Below are positions 56,846 to 64,000 of a DNA stretch of 64,000 nucleotides, in pieces. The notes under the pieces are model-generated. The model was not told the origin of the DNA, made no database searches, and worked only from the letters and a program-made list of their open reading frames with translations. A program made the position numbers and the translations under genes. The DNA is from Actinomadura pelletieri DSM 43383 (GTDB lineage Bacteria; Actinomycetota; Actinomycetes; Streptosporangiales; Streptosporangiaceae). Numbering within the stretch: the stretch's first letter is position 1; each line of letters begins with the position of its first letter. The stretch lies in NCBI RefSeq assembly GCF_003634705.1, contig NZ_RBWU01000001.1, positions 744,001 to 808,000 of the forward strand. The letters are read 5' to 3'.

Positions 56846-57465
56846 TTGGGCATGCCACCTCCTTCCACACCTCCGACGTTTTTGCGTTCCCGTCGGTTCC
56901 GGTGGTGGTGGAGAAGGGGGGCCAGCCTGGCGCGTCCCCGCGCGCAACGGCTTTTGATCGTTCCGGGTGGGACTTCCATCACCTGCGCGGCGTCGTCGAC
57001 GGAATAGCCCATCATGTCGACGAGGACGAGGGCGGCGCGCTGCTCGAAGGGCAATTGCCCGAGCGCGGTGTGGACGTCGAGGGACACGCCGTGCGCGTCG
57101 GTCGGGTCGGGCATCTTCGGTGCGACGGAGTCGAACGCGGCGTCATCGCCCATCGGGGTCGCCGGCCGGACGGACTTGCGCCTGATGCGGTCCAGACAGG
57201 CGTTCACCACGATGCGGTGCAGCCAGGTGGTGACGGCGGCGTCGCCACGGAACCGTCCGGCGGCGCGGAACGCCGAGAGGCAGGCGTCCTGCAGCGCGTC
57301 GGCGGCCTCTTCGGGGTCGCCGAGGGTGCGTAGTGCGACGGCCCACATGCGGTCGCGATGGCGGTGGACGAGTTCGGCGAAGGCGTGCGGATCCCCCTGG
57401 GCGTGACGGGCGAGGAGCTCCTTGTCGGGCACCTCGTCGACGCGACGCATGCTCACCGACGTCAT
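56842..57465 (-). CDS. sigM: ECF RNA polymerase sigma factor, SigM-like
   Basis: 207 residues from the ATG at 57465 (a second ATG at 57450 is possible). Sigma region 2 has FAELVHRHRDRMWAVALRTLGDPEEAADA and region 4 has LPFEQRAALVLVDMMGYSVDDAAQVMEVPPGTIKSR. The neighbours (anti-sigma, trxBA and MurJ) are the same as for mycobacterial and streptomycete SigM, so I use that symbol by synteny. It directs transcription of a stress regulon. Confidence 0.9.
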   Translation of the reverse strand: MTSVSMRRVDEVPDKELLARHAQGDPHAFAELVHRHRDRMWAVALRTLGDPEEAADALQDACLSAFRAAGRFRGDAAVTTWLHRIVVNACLDRIRRKSVRPATPMGDDAAFDSVAPKMPDPTDAHGVSLDVHTALGQLPFEQRAALVLVDMMGYSVDDAAQVMEVPPGTIKSRCARGRARLAPLLHHHRNRRERKNVGGVEGGGMPK

Positions 57466-57635
57466 GAGCGACCGCTTTCTCGTTCGGGACGCCCAAAAGG
57501 CGCCGGACGTCCACGACCGGCTGCTGGGGTTGGCACCACAGGTTCCTGGGGGGCGAAGGGACAATCTGCTCACAGGCACGATACAGACAAGCGCCGCACC
57601 ACGTCACAGCCGCAAGTTTCGCCGGGTGGAACGGG

Positions 57636-59276
57636 TCAGTTACGCGAACCGAGGACGGTGACCTCGCTGACCTCGGCGCGCAGCCGCCCGTCCGTACCGT
57701 TGGAAAGCTTGGTGAACCACAGCATCACGTACTGGGCGGTACGCGGGCCGGGGAGCTTGATCGACGTGGCACCGGACCCGGACGTGGTGATCGTCTGGAC
57801 CTTCTGCATCGCGTTCGGGTCGGCCGTGTTGCCGACCTTCACCTGGATCGTTGCGCCGGGCGACTCGGGGAGCCCGGCCTTGATCTCTCTGATCGTGACC
57901 GGTCGGCCCATGTCGAGCAGCAGCCCGACGCCCTCCTTGAGATTTCCGAACTCCGGTGAGGTGTAGAAGGAGCTACGCCAGACGGTGCCGTCCTTGCCGT
58001 CGATGGCCAGACGCCCCCTCGCCTGGCCCTTGCCGCCGTCCTGGCCTTCCGGGTCGATGCCCTCCGCGCTCCGGATGTCGAGGGCGGTGGCGGACGGGGT
58101 GGGGGGCGCGCTGGACTTCTTCGGATCGGCGACGCCCTTCGTGCCGGGGTCGTCCGTGGAGCCCTTGCTGGAGAGGGCCCAGGCACCGAGGCCGACGATG
58201 ACGGTGAGCGCGGCCGCCGCGACGCCGATGAGCGCGCGGTTGCCGAGGCGGCGTGAGGCGCCGTGCGCGCCGGAGCCGTGGGCGGGTGTCGGGCGGGTGG
58301 TCGGCGCCGCCGGGGGCGGTGGTTCGCGGCGGTTGCGGGTCCGTGGCGGAGGAACGTGCGACGAGACCGTCGTCTCGTGCGAAGGCTGGTGGTGTTGCGC
58401 GGTCGGCGCGGCGCCGTGGCGGTGGGACGGCGGGTGCTGCGCGTTGTGCCGTCCGGCCGGCGGGGCGGGACGCGGCGTCGGCGGCTGGGGGTGGCCGAGG
58501 CCCGCGAACAGCGGCAGCGGGGTGCGGGGCACGCCGCGCAGCGCCCTGGCCAGGTCGGCGGGGGTGGCGAGCGGTTCGCCCGGCCCGATGCCGAGGCAGC
58601 GGCAGACGATCGCGTCGATCGCGTGCGAGATGCCGGCCTGGACCTGGCGGGGCGCGTGCGGAACGCCGTCGGTGGCGGGTGCGGCGGGCAGGTCGGACCG
58701 GTCGTCGTCGCCGGGCCAGTGCGCGGTGAGCGCGGCGTAGAGCATCCGGCCGAGGCCGCGGACATCGTCGCCCGCGGGGTCGTCGGAGCGCCGGTCGCCG
58801 AGGACGGCGTCGGTCGCGACACCGAGGATCTTGACGGTGCCGCCGGTCGTCCAGACCAGGTCGCGGGGCGTGAGGCACAGATGCGACAGGCCCGCGGCGT
58901 GCGCGGCGGCGATCGCCTCGGCCGCCTCGTACAGCAGCGTCGCGGCGCGCCCGGGTTCGAGCGGCGCCTTGCCGAGCATTCCCTCCAGGGTCTCGCCGGC
59001 GACCCATTCGCTGACGACATAGGCGCTTTCGCCGCTGTCGTCGGCGTCGAACACCTGGGTGAGGCGCGGGTCGGTCAGCCGGCTCGCCGCGCGGGCGGAC
59101 GTGACGACATCGGCGATCCTGGGATTTTCGGGATCGAAGGTGCGGACGGCGACGGCCCGCGCGAGGATCTCGTCGATGGCCTTCCAGAGGGACGATCCAC
59201 CGGAGTCGCGGATGCGTTCCTCGAGACGGTAGCGGCCGGCGAGACGGGTACCGGGCTCAATGACTGACGTGCTCAC
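57636..59276 (-). CDS. Pseudokinase-like membrane protein with discoidin-like exterior
   Basis: 546 residues from the GTG at 59276 (AGGA upstream). Residues 10-270 are a kinase fold lacking the ATP-binding Lys (AVAVRTF in place of VAIK) and the HRD catalytic loop (LCLTPRDLVW). A Pro/Ala/His-rich linker precedes one helix (ALTVIVGLGAWAL) and an extracellular beta domain (about 410-546) with the ligand-like RLAIDGKDGTVWRSS and QYVMLWFTKL segments of discoidin/F5-8C folds. It follows murJ by 255 bases. In mycobacteria the same parts are fused to MurJ (MviN). Confidence 0.88.
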   Translation of the reverse strand: MSTSVIEPGTRLAGRYRLEERIRDSGGSSLWKAIDEILARAVAVRTFDPENPRIADVVTSARAASRLTDPRLTQVFDADDSGESAYVVSEWVAGETLEGMLGKAPLEPGRAATLLYEAAEAIAAAHAAGLSHLCLTPRDLVWTTGGTVKILGVATDAVLGDRRSDDPAGDDVRGLGRMLYAALTAHWPGDDDRSDLPAAPATDGVPHAPRQVQAGISHAIDAIVCRCLGIGPGEPLATPADLARALRGVPRTPLPLFAGLGHPQPPTPRPAPPAGRHNAQHPPSHRHGAAPTAQHHQPSHETTVSSHVPPPRTRNRREPPPPAAPTTRPTPAHGSGAHGASRRLGNRALIGVAAAALTVIVGLGAWALSSKGSTDDPGTKGVADPKKSSAPPTPSATALDIRSAEGIDPEGQDGGKGQARGRLAIDGKDGTVWRSSFYTSPEFGNLKEGVGLLLDMGRPVTIREIKAGLPESPGATIQVKVGNTADPNAMQKVQTITTSGSGATSIKLPGPRTAQYVMLWFTKLSNGTDGRLRAEVSEVTVLGSRN

Positions 59277-59531
59277 GGCAACGTCCTGCACAGGTGGTCA
59301 GATCCCATGTTCGTGGCGTGGCAGCTTACGCCTCCGACCCTCCTCTTTGCGTTCCCCAGGGTGTCGCCCCGCAAGCCGTGCTCCCCCACATGGTAGTGGC
59401 TACTCGTCCGAGTGGCCGCCTTATCGCCGCGCGTCCTTTTTACTTTGCGGCTTTCCTTTGCCCGGCTTTCCGACGTCCGGCCGGGTCACCGTGCGATTTC
59501 GGACAAGTCGGACAAATCTTCTGGGGGACGG

Positions 59532-62378
59532 TCAGCGGCCCGGCAGTCGGCGGGCGAACATGGCGATCGTCGACTGGACCTCCTCCACCCGCAGCAGCCT
59601 GGCGAAGATCACGTACAGCAGGCCACCGCCCGCGGAGCCGACGACCAGGGTGACAAGCGCCGGAAGGAGCGTCCCGGTGTCGCCGAGGGCGTCCGCGACG
59701 GTACGGGCGGCGTACGCGAAACCGATCAGCGGCCACAGCGCGACCAGCAACTTCAGATGCCCACCGACGATACGGCGCCCGTCGATGCCGCCGAGCCTGC
59801 GGCGCAGCACGAGCCAGCAGGTGAGGGCGCCGACGGTGTTGGTGATCGCGAAGCCGCCCGCGATGCCGATCACGATCCACTTGACGTCCAGCACGTTGTA
59901 GGCGGCGAACGCCATGACGATGTTGGACGAGACGGCGACGAGGCCGACCAGCGCCGGCGTCCGGGTGTCGCCGTACGCGTAGAAGACCCGCAGCATCAGC
60001 TGGTACGTGGAGAACGGCACGAGCGCGATCGCGAACATCTGCATGATGCGCGCGATGACCAGGGCGTCCTCGGACGTCGTGTTGCCATGCGCGAACAGCA
60101 CGGTGGTGATCTCGGGGCCGAGCACCAGCATCAGCGCCGCCGCGGGCATGATGATCACCGAGGAGAGCCGGAGCCCGCTGGAGAACGCGGCGCGCACGTC
60201 CGCGGTCTTCCCCTCGGCCGCGAACCGGCTCATCCGCGGCAGCAACGCGGTGATCACCGAGACGCCGACGATCGCGTAGGGGAGCTGGAACAGCTGGTAG
60301 GCGTTGAAGTACGGCGTGTACCCGTACCCTTCGCCGGCCCCCGCCGCGCTGGCGAGTTTCCCGGCCCGGTTCGCGAGGGCGGTGACGACGGTGAGCCCGG
60401 CCTGGGTCGCGAGGACGTACACCAGCGTCCAGCCGGCCATGCGCCCGACCTCGCCGAGTTCGCCGCGCTGGAAGTCCAGCCTGGGCCGCCACCGGAACCC
60501 GACCCGGCGCAGCGACGGCCACAGCGCGACCGTCTGCAGAACGATCCCGCCGGTGGTGCCGATGGACAGCAGCATCAGCTGTCCGTCGGTGATCGTGGAC
60601 GGATCGACCCGGCCGGACGTGATCGCCAGGAACGCGCCGCCGACCGCGATCACCACGATGTTGTTGAGCACCGGCGCCCACATCGGCGCCCCGAAGCTCC
60701 CGCGCGTGTTGAGAATGGCCCCCGCGAACGCGCCGACACCGTAGAAGAAGATCTGCGGCAGGAAGAACTGCGCGAACAGGACGGCGACCCTGCGCTGGTC
60801 ACCGGTGTAGCTGCCGGCGAGGACATCGATGAACAGTGGCGCGCACAGGACCGAGATGACCGTGAGCGCCGCGAGACCGAGCACCGCGAGCGTGAAGACG
60901 CGCTGCTCGTACCGTTCGCCGTAGGCGCGGTCGCGTTCCTTGGCCCGGACCAGGATCGGCACGACGACGCTCGTCAGGATGCCGCCGAGCAGCAGGTCGT
61001 AGATCTGGTTCGGGATGGTGTTGGCCGTGTTGTAGGCGTTGGCGAGCATCCCGGTACCGAGCGCGGCGACGATGACCGCGGTCCGCAGAAAGCCGGTGAC
61101 ACGGGACGCGATCGTGCCGATCGCCATGATCGCGCCGGACCGCAGGATCCCACCGGACCCGCCGTCCTTCCCGCCGTCGTCCCCCGACGGCTCGCCGGGG
61201 GCGAGGTCGACGACGGTCTCGCCGACGGGCGCCCGGCCACCTGCGGCGGGAATGTCCAGCGCCGTCTCGGCCGCGAGATTCCGCGCACCCGGAACCGGCG
61301 GCGTCCCCGGATGGATCGGCGGGTTTTGCGGCGCATGCCGTCCATGCCGCGGCCCCTGCTCCGGATACCCGGAGAACGCCTCCCCCGGAGCCGGCCGCCC
61401 CTGAGGCGCGGACCCGTGAGACGCGGGACCATGCGGTCCTTGAGGCGAGGGCCCTTGAGACAGCGGCCCCTGGTATGCCGGTCCTTGAGAAGCCGGTCCT
61501 CGAGATGCGGGACCCTGAGCCGCCGGTCCTTGGGATGCGCGCCCATGAGCCGCGTGCCCATGGGGTGCGGGTCCTTCAGACGCCGGTCCCTGGGGCGCCG
61601 GTCCTTGAGGTGCCGGTCCTTGCGACGCGTGCCCATGGGGTGGGCGTCCTTCAGACACCGGTCCCCGGGGCACCGGTCCCTGCGGTACGTGTCCTTGTGG
61701 GGAGGGTCCTTGGAACGGTGGTCCTTGAGGTGCGGGTCCTTGAGGTGCCGGTCCTTGCGACGCGTGCCCTTGCGACGCGGGTCCTTGGAGTGCGGGTCCC
61801 TGAGGTGCCGGTCCTTGAGGTAGGGGTCCCTGGGACGGTGGTCTTTGAGGTGCCGGTCCTTGCGACGCGCGGCCTTGAGACGCGCGCCCATAGGGTGCGG
61901 GTCCTTCAGACGCGTGTCCCTGAGGGGAGGGTCCTTGGGGTGCCGGTCGTTGGGGCGAGTGCCCTTGAGGCGGCGGTCCCTGGGGCGGTTGGCCGTAGGG
62001 AGGTCGCTCTTGTTGGGGCGGCCTTTGGTACGGGCCCCGTTGTGCTTGGGGGTGTCCCTGTGCCGGGTAGGCCTGGGGTGGACGTGCGTGGGACGGGCGG
62101 TGCTCCGGTGGGTCAGCCGGGCCCGTCGGGTTGCCCGGTGCCGGGGGAATGCCCTGCGCCGGATACCCCGGGCCCTGGGGGGTGCCCTGTGTGGGGTAGC
62201 CCGGCGCCGGGGAAGCGCTCTGGCCCGGGGGTGGGGGCGGGCCCTGGGTCGGGGAGCCCTGTCCCGTGTGTTCCGGGGAATCCGGCGGTGGGTAGCCCGG
62301 GCCCTGGGAAGCCGGGTCCGGGGTATCCGTTCCCTTGTCCCGTCGTCCCTGCCGATCCCGATCCGATCGACCCGTCAC
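59532..62378 (-). CDS. murJ: Lipid II flippase MurJ with long Pro/Gln/Gly-rich N-terminus
   Basis: 948 residues from a GTG with GGAGG six bases upstream (62385-62389). Residues about 410-940 form a MurJ/MviN fold of about 14 membrane helices, starting RSGAIMAIGTIAS and containing the NTANTIPNQIYDLLLGGIL segment; it flips lipid II across the membrane. The first about 400 residues are low-complexity: five-residue repeats such as PQGPA, SQGPA, QGHAS (61415-61990). The gene overlaps the DUF6049 stop by 266 bases. It is the upstream partner of the pseudokinase gene. Confidence 0.9.
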   Translation of the reverse strand: MTGRSDRDRQGRRDKGTDTPDPASQGPGYPPPDSPEHTGQGSPTQGPPPPPGQSASPAPGYPTQGTPQGPGYPAQGIPPAPGNPTGPADPPEHRPSHARPPQAYPAQGHPQAQRGPYQRPPQQERPPYGQPPQGPPPQGHSPQRPAPQGPSPQGHASEGPAPYGRASQGRASQGPAPQRPPSQGPLPQGPAPQGPALQGPASQGHASQGPAPQGPAPQGPPFQGPSPQGHVPQGPVPRGPVSEGRPPHGHASQGPAPQGPAPQGPASEGPAPHGHAAHGRASQGPAAQGPASRGPASQGPAYQGPLSQGPSPQGPHGPASHGSAPQGRPAPGEAFSGYPEQGPRHGRHAPQNPPIHPGTPPVPGARNLAAETALDIPAAGGRAPVGETVVDLAPGEPSGDDGGKDGGSGGILRSGAIMAIGTIASRVTGFLRTAVIVAALGTGMLANAYNTANTIPNQIYDLLLGGILTSVVVPILVRAKERDRAYGERYEQRVFTLAVLGLAALTVISVLCAPLFIDVLAGSYTGDQRRVAVLFAQFFLPQIFFYGVGAFAGAILNTRGSFGAPMWAPVLNNIVVIAVGGAFLAITSGRVDPSTITDGQLMLLSIGTTGGIVLQTVALWPSLRRVGFRWRPRLDFQRGELGEVGRMAGWTLVYVLATQAGLTVVTALANRAGKLASAAGAGEGYGYTPYFNAYQLFQLPYAIVGVSVITALLPRMSRFAAEGKTADVRAAFSSGLRLSSVIIMPAAALMLVLGPEITTVLFAHGNTTSEDALVIARIMQMFAIALVPFSTYQLMLRVFYAYGDTRTPALVGLVAVSSNIVMAFAAYNVLDVKWIVIGIAGGFAITNTVGALTCWLVLRRRLGGIDGRRIVGGHLKLLVALWPLIGFAYAARTVADALGDTGTLLPALVTLVVGSAGGGLLYVIFARLLRVEEVQSTIAMFARRLPGR
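61415..61990 (-). repeat. 15-bp coding repeats in murJ
   Basis: A degenerate 15-bp repeat (plus strand ccGGTCCTTGAGGTG and variants, e.g. GACGCGGGTCCTTGG) encodes x-x-Gln-Gly-Pro units of the MurJ N-terminus, about 38 units. The unit is a whole number of codons, so length changes keep the frame. The sequence is collagen-like but without strict G-x-y periodicity. Confidence 0.75.
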
Positions 62379-64000
62379 CGGCTGCCTCCGATTTCCGGCG
62401 GCGCCTTGCTCTGATGGCCCGCACTCCGACGCCCACGAAGAGTACGGCAAGTCCGCCACCGGTGATGAGCAGGGCGAGACGTCCGTATCCGGTGGTCCGG
62501 ACGATGATTGTCTCGCCGCTGCCGAACGTCCGGCCGCCCGAGTTCGGGATCACCAGCGTCAGTTTGACCTCGAAGTTGCCGTTCCCGGCGGCCTTCGCGG
62601 GAATCCAGCGCTGGGCCCGTTCTCCGGGGCGCAGCTCGATCACCGCGTCCTCGGGGTCCAGTTGCCCGAGCCGCAGTTTCGCCTTGTTCTCCGACTTCGC
62701 GACGAGACGGACCTTCACGGACTGGTTCTTCAGCGTGTTCTCCACGAGCACCGGCAGTTTGCCCGTGCTGCCGCCCATCAACACCCGTTTGTTCTTGGTG
62801 GTGACGATGCGGACGCCTTCCATGTGGCCGTCGAGTTCGGTCGCGAGGCTCCTGCGGGCGACCTTGGCGCGGCCGGGGCTCTTGCGCCAGGAAACCGACT
62901 GCATGCGCAGGACGGCCCGTTCGTACGAGATCTCGATGGGGCCGGTCATGACCGCGCGGAACTCCGCGGCCTCCCGGGCGATGTCCTGCGTCTGCTCCAG
63001 GTGGGCGTCGCTGAGCTCCAGGGCCTCGTTGTCGTCGTCGTAGATCTGGAGGACCCTGTCCTGCGGCTTCAGGGACGCGATCCTGCTCAGCGGCTGTTCC
63101 CGTAGCCAGGGCGCGTCCTTGGTGTAGGACAGCAGGCGGTCGGCGAATCCCGGCGCGGGGTCCCACTGCCGGTCGGGCGCGACGACGATGGTGCGCGACA
63201 CGCTCGGCGTCTCCGCCGCGATCATCGCCGTCTCGGCGAGGAACCGCTGCTCGGCCAAGGCCGCACCGGCGGCGGACTTCGTTCCCTTGCTGACGATCTG
63301 GCTGATCTTCTCGTCATAGACGAGCGCGGTCTTCCGGCCCGCATTCGTCTCGACCGTCGTGGTGGCGTTCGGCATCGCCCCCGTTTGCGGGTTCTGGAAC
63401 TGCGAGCTGCTCATCAAGAACGTCCCGCCGTCCTTGAGGGCGTGCTTGGCGAGTTGTCCGATGGTCCCGCCGCCCGCCATGCCGTACGGCGGCCACGCGA
63501 CATGTGTGTCCGGTGCCCGTCCGAGCGCCTTTGTCGCGACATCGGTGTTCTTCGTGGCGAACGCGTCAGAGATGTCGCCCCACATCTTGTGCCGGACGAG
63601 AGCGACGACGTCGGGGTCGCCGTACGGGACGGTGAAGTAGGGGTCGCCCCTGGACGCCGTGTTCAGCGCCGTCAGCCAGGACGACGCGACGGTGCTCTTC
63701 TCCTTACCGGCGCGTTTCCCGTTGAAGGGCTTCACGCTGTAGTCGCCGGACGCCATGGTTCGGACGTCGTCCAGTAGCGCCGGATCGATCGCCCACGTGA
63801 TCGGCGTGTCGCTCGCACCGGCCGCGCGGACGAGCTTCGAGAGCCGTCCGCCCGGCGACATGTCCTTGCTGAGTTGGTCGTCGAAGAAGGTCTGGTCGCT
63901 GGTTCGGTGCATCCGGTCGATCAGCGGCCAGACCCAACCGACCGTCACCGGTTTGGACAGACTGTTCTTCGGCATGAACGTCAGGAAGGTCGTCATTCCG
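62113..64000 (-). CDS. DUF6049 family protein (partial, N-terminus beyond window)
   Basis: At least 627 residues are visible; the gene probably continues past 64000, since the family is usually about 750-800 residues and begins with a signal peptide. The visible part includes a large extracellular region (a TIM-like part with TWAIDPALLDDV and AWPPYGMAGGG, then an Ig-like part near residue 470-530) and a C-terminal membrane helix (LALLITGGGLAVLFVGVGV) followed by a basic stop and a Pro/Gly tail. It lies upstream of murJ in the conserved actinobacterial order. The function is unknown; a cell-wall role is inferred. Confidence 0.85.
   Translation of the reverse strand, partial: GMTTFLTFMPKNSLSKPVTVGWVWPLIDRMHRTSDQTFFDDQLSKDMSPGGRLSKLVRAAGASDTPITWAIDPALLDDVRTMASGDYSVKPFNGKRAGKEKSTVASSWLTALNTASRGDPYFTVPYGDPDVVALVRHKMWGDISDAFATKNTDVATKALGRAPDTHVAWPPYGMAGGGTIGQLAKHALKDGGTFLMSSSQFQNPQTGAMPNATTTVETNAGRKTALVYDEKISQIVSKGTKSAAGAALAEQRFLAETAMIAAETPSVSRTIVVAPDRQWDPAPGFADRLLSYTKDAPWLREQPLSRIASLKPQDRVLQIYDDDNEALELSDAHLEQTQDIAREAAEFRAVMTGPIEISYERAVLRMQSVSWRKSPGRAKVARRSLATELDGHMEGVRIVTTKNKRVLMGGSTGKLPVLVENTLKNQSVKVRLVAKSENKAKLRLGQLDPEDAVIELRPGERAQRWIPAKAAGNGNFEVKLTLVIPNSGGRTFGSGETIIVRTTGYGRLALLITGGGLAVLFVGVGVRAIRARRRRKSEAAGDGSIGSGSAGTTGQGNGYPGPGFPGPGLPTAGFPGTHGTGLPDPGPAPTPGPERFPGAGLPHTGHPPGPGVSGAGHSPGTGQPDGPG

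Noticed and set aside
59412..61823. 803-codon plus-strand frame across murJ
   Set aside because: Antisense shadow whose C-terminal RSLRRVPMG-type repeats come from the 15-bp murJ repeat read backwards.

Overview
This is the replication-origin neighbourhood of a high-GC actinobacterial chromosome. The dnaA-dnaN oriC lies at about 37.0-37.7 kb. Gene order (rsmG-parA-parB, rpmH-rnpA-yidD-yidC-khpB, dnaA, dnaN, gnd, recF, dciA, gyrB, gyrA, DUF3566, tRNA-Ile), the 39-residue DLW-39 protein, a long-linker DnaA and frequent GTG/TTG starts all fit the Streptosporangiales. Thermomonosporaceae (Actinomadura-like) is my best guess; this is inferred from family content, not from a search.

Left part (0-10.5 kb), on mixed strands: a rhodanese-domain protein divergent from a GlxA-type regulator, a small dual-specificity phosphatase operon, a secreted trypsin-like protease, a four-gene cytochrome bd operon (cydA-cydB-cydD-cydC, overlapping stops and starts) under two near-identical dyad operators, and a leaderless RHH/PIN toxin-antitoxin pair whose promoter carries a perfect palindrome over the cydC stop.

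Accessory part (10.8-26.3 kb). In relatives tRNA-Ile, tRNA-Ala and DLW-39 usually follow gyrA closely. Here they are spread over about 15 kb. Between intact tRNA-Ala (10.85 kb) and a truncated tRNA-Ala copy (15.4 kb) sit two tandemly duplicated XRE-TPR regulators with a cluster of overlapping small genes. Further right are a HAD phosphatase, DLW-39, a secreted M64 metallopeptidase, an EamA permease with an AraC regulator, an ~86-bp tandem repeat array holding a phytoene-desaturase (crtI) fragment, a frameshifted VOC gene, and a gene-free stretch with about ten DnaA boxes that looks like a second DnaA-binding locus.

Core part (26-43 kb): the replication genes left of oriC are on the minus strand and the ribosomal-protein/RNase P/membrane-insertase operon right of dnaA is on the plus strand, so both sets are co-oriented with forks leaving oriC. 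A truncated recF copy lies just upstream of recF. parS sites lie inside parA and between parB and 50.9 kb.

Right part (43-64 kb): dienelactone hydrolases, a DUF6458 membrane protein, rsmG-parA-parB, ddl, an aminotransferase, a GNAT enzyme, trxB-trxA, an ECF sigma/anti-sigma pair (SigM-like), a pseudokinase with a discoidin-like exterior, MurJ with a roughly 400-residue Pro/Gln/Gly repeat N-terminus, and the C-terminal part of a DUF6049 protein running off the window. The sigma-thioredoxin-MurJ group is a conserved actinobacterial cell-envelope and redox-stress neighbourhood. Three non-coding tandem repeat families (about 86, 158 and 171 bp) occur in the accessory gaps.
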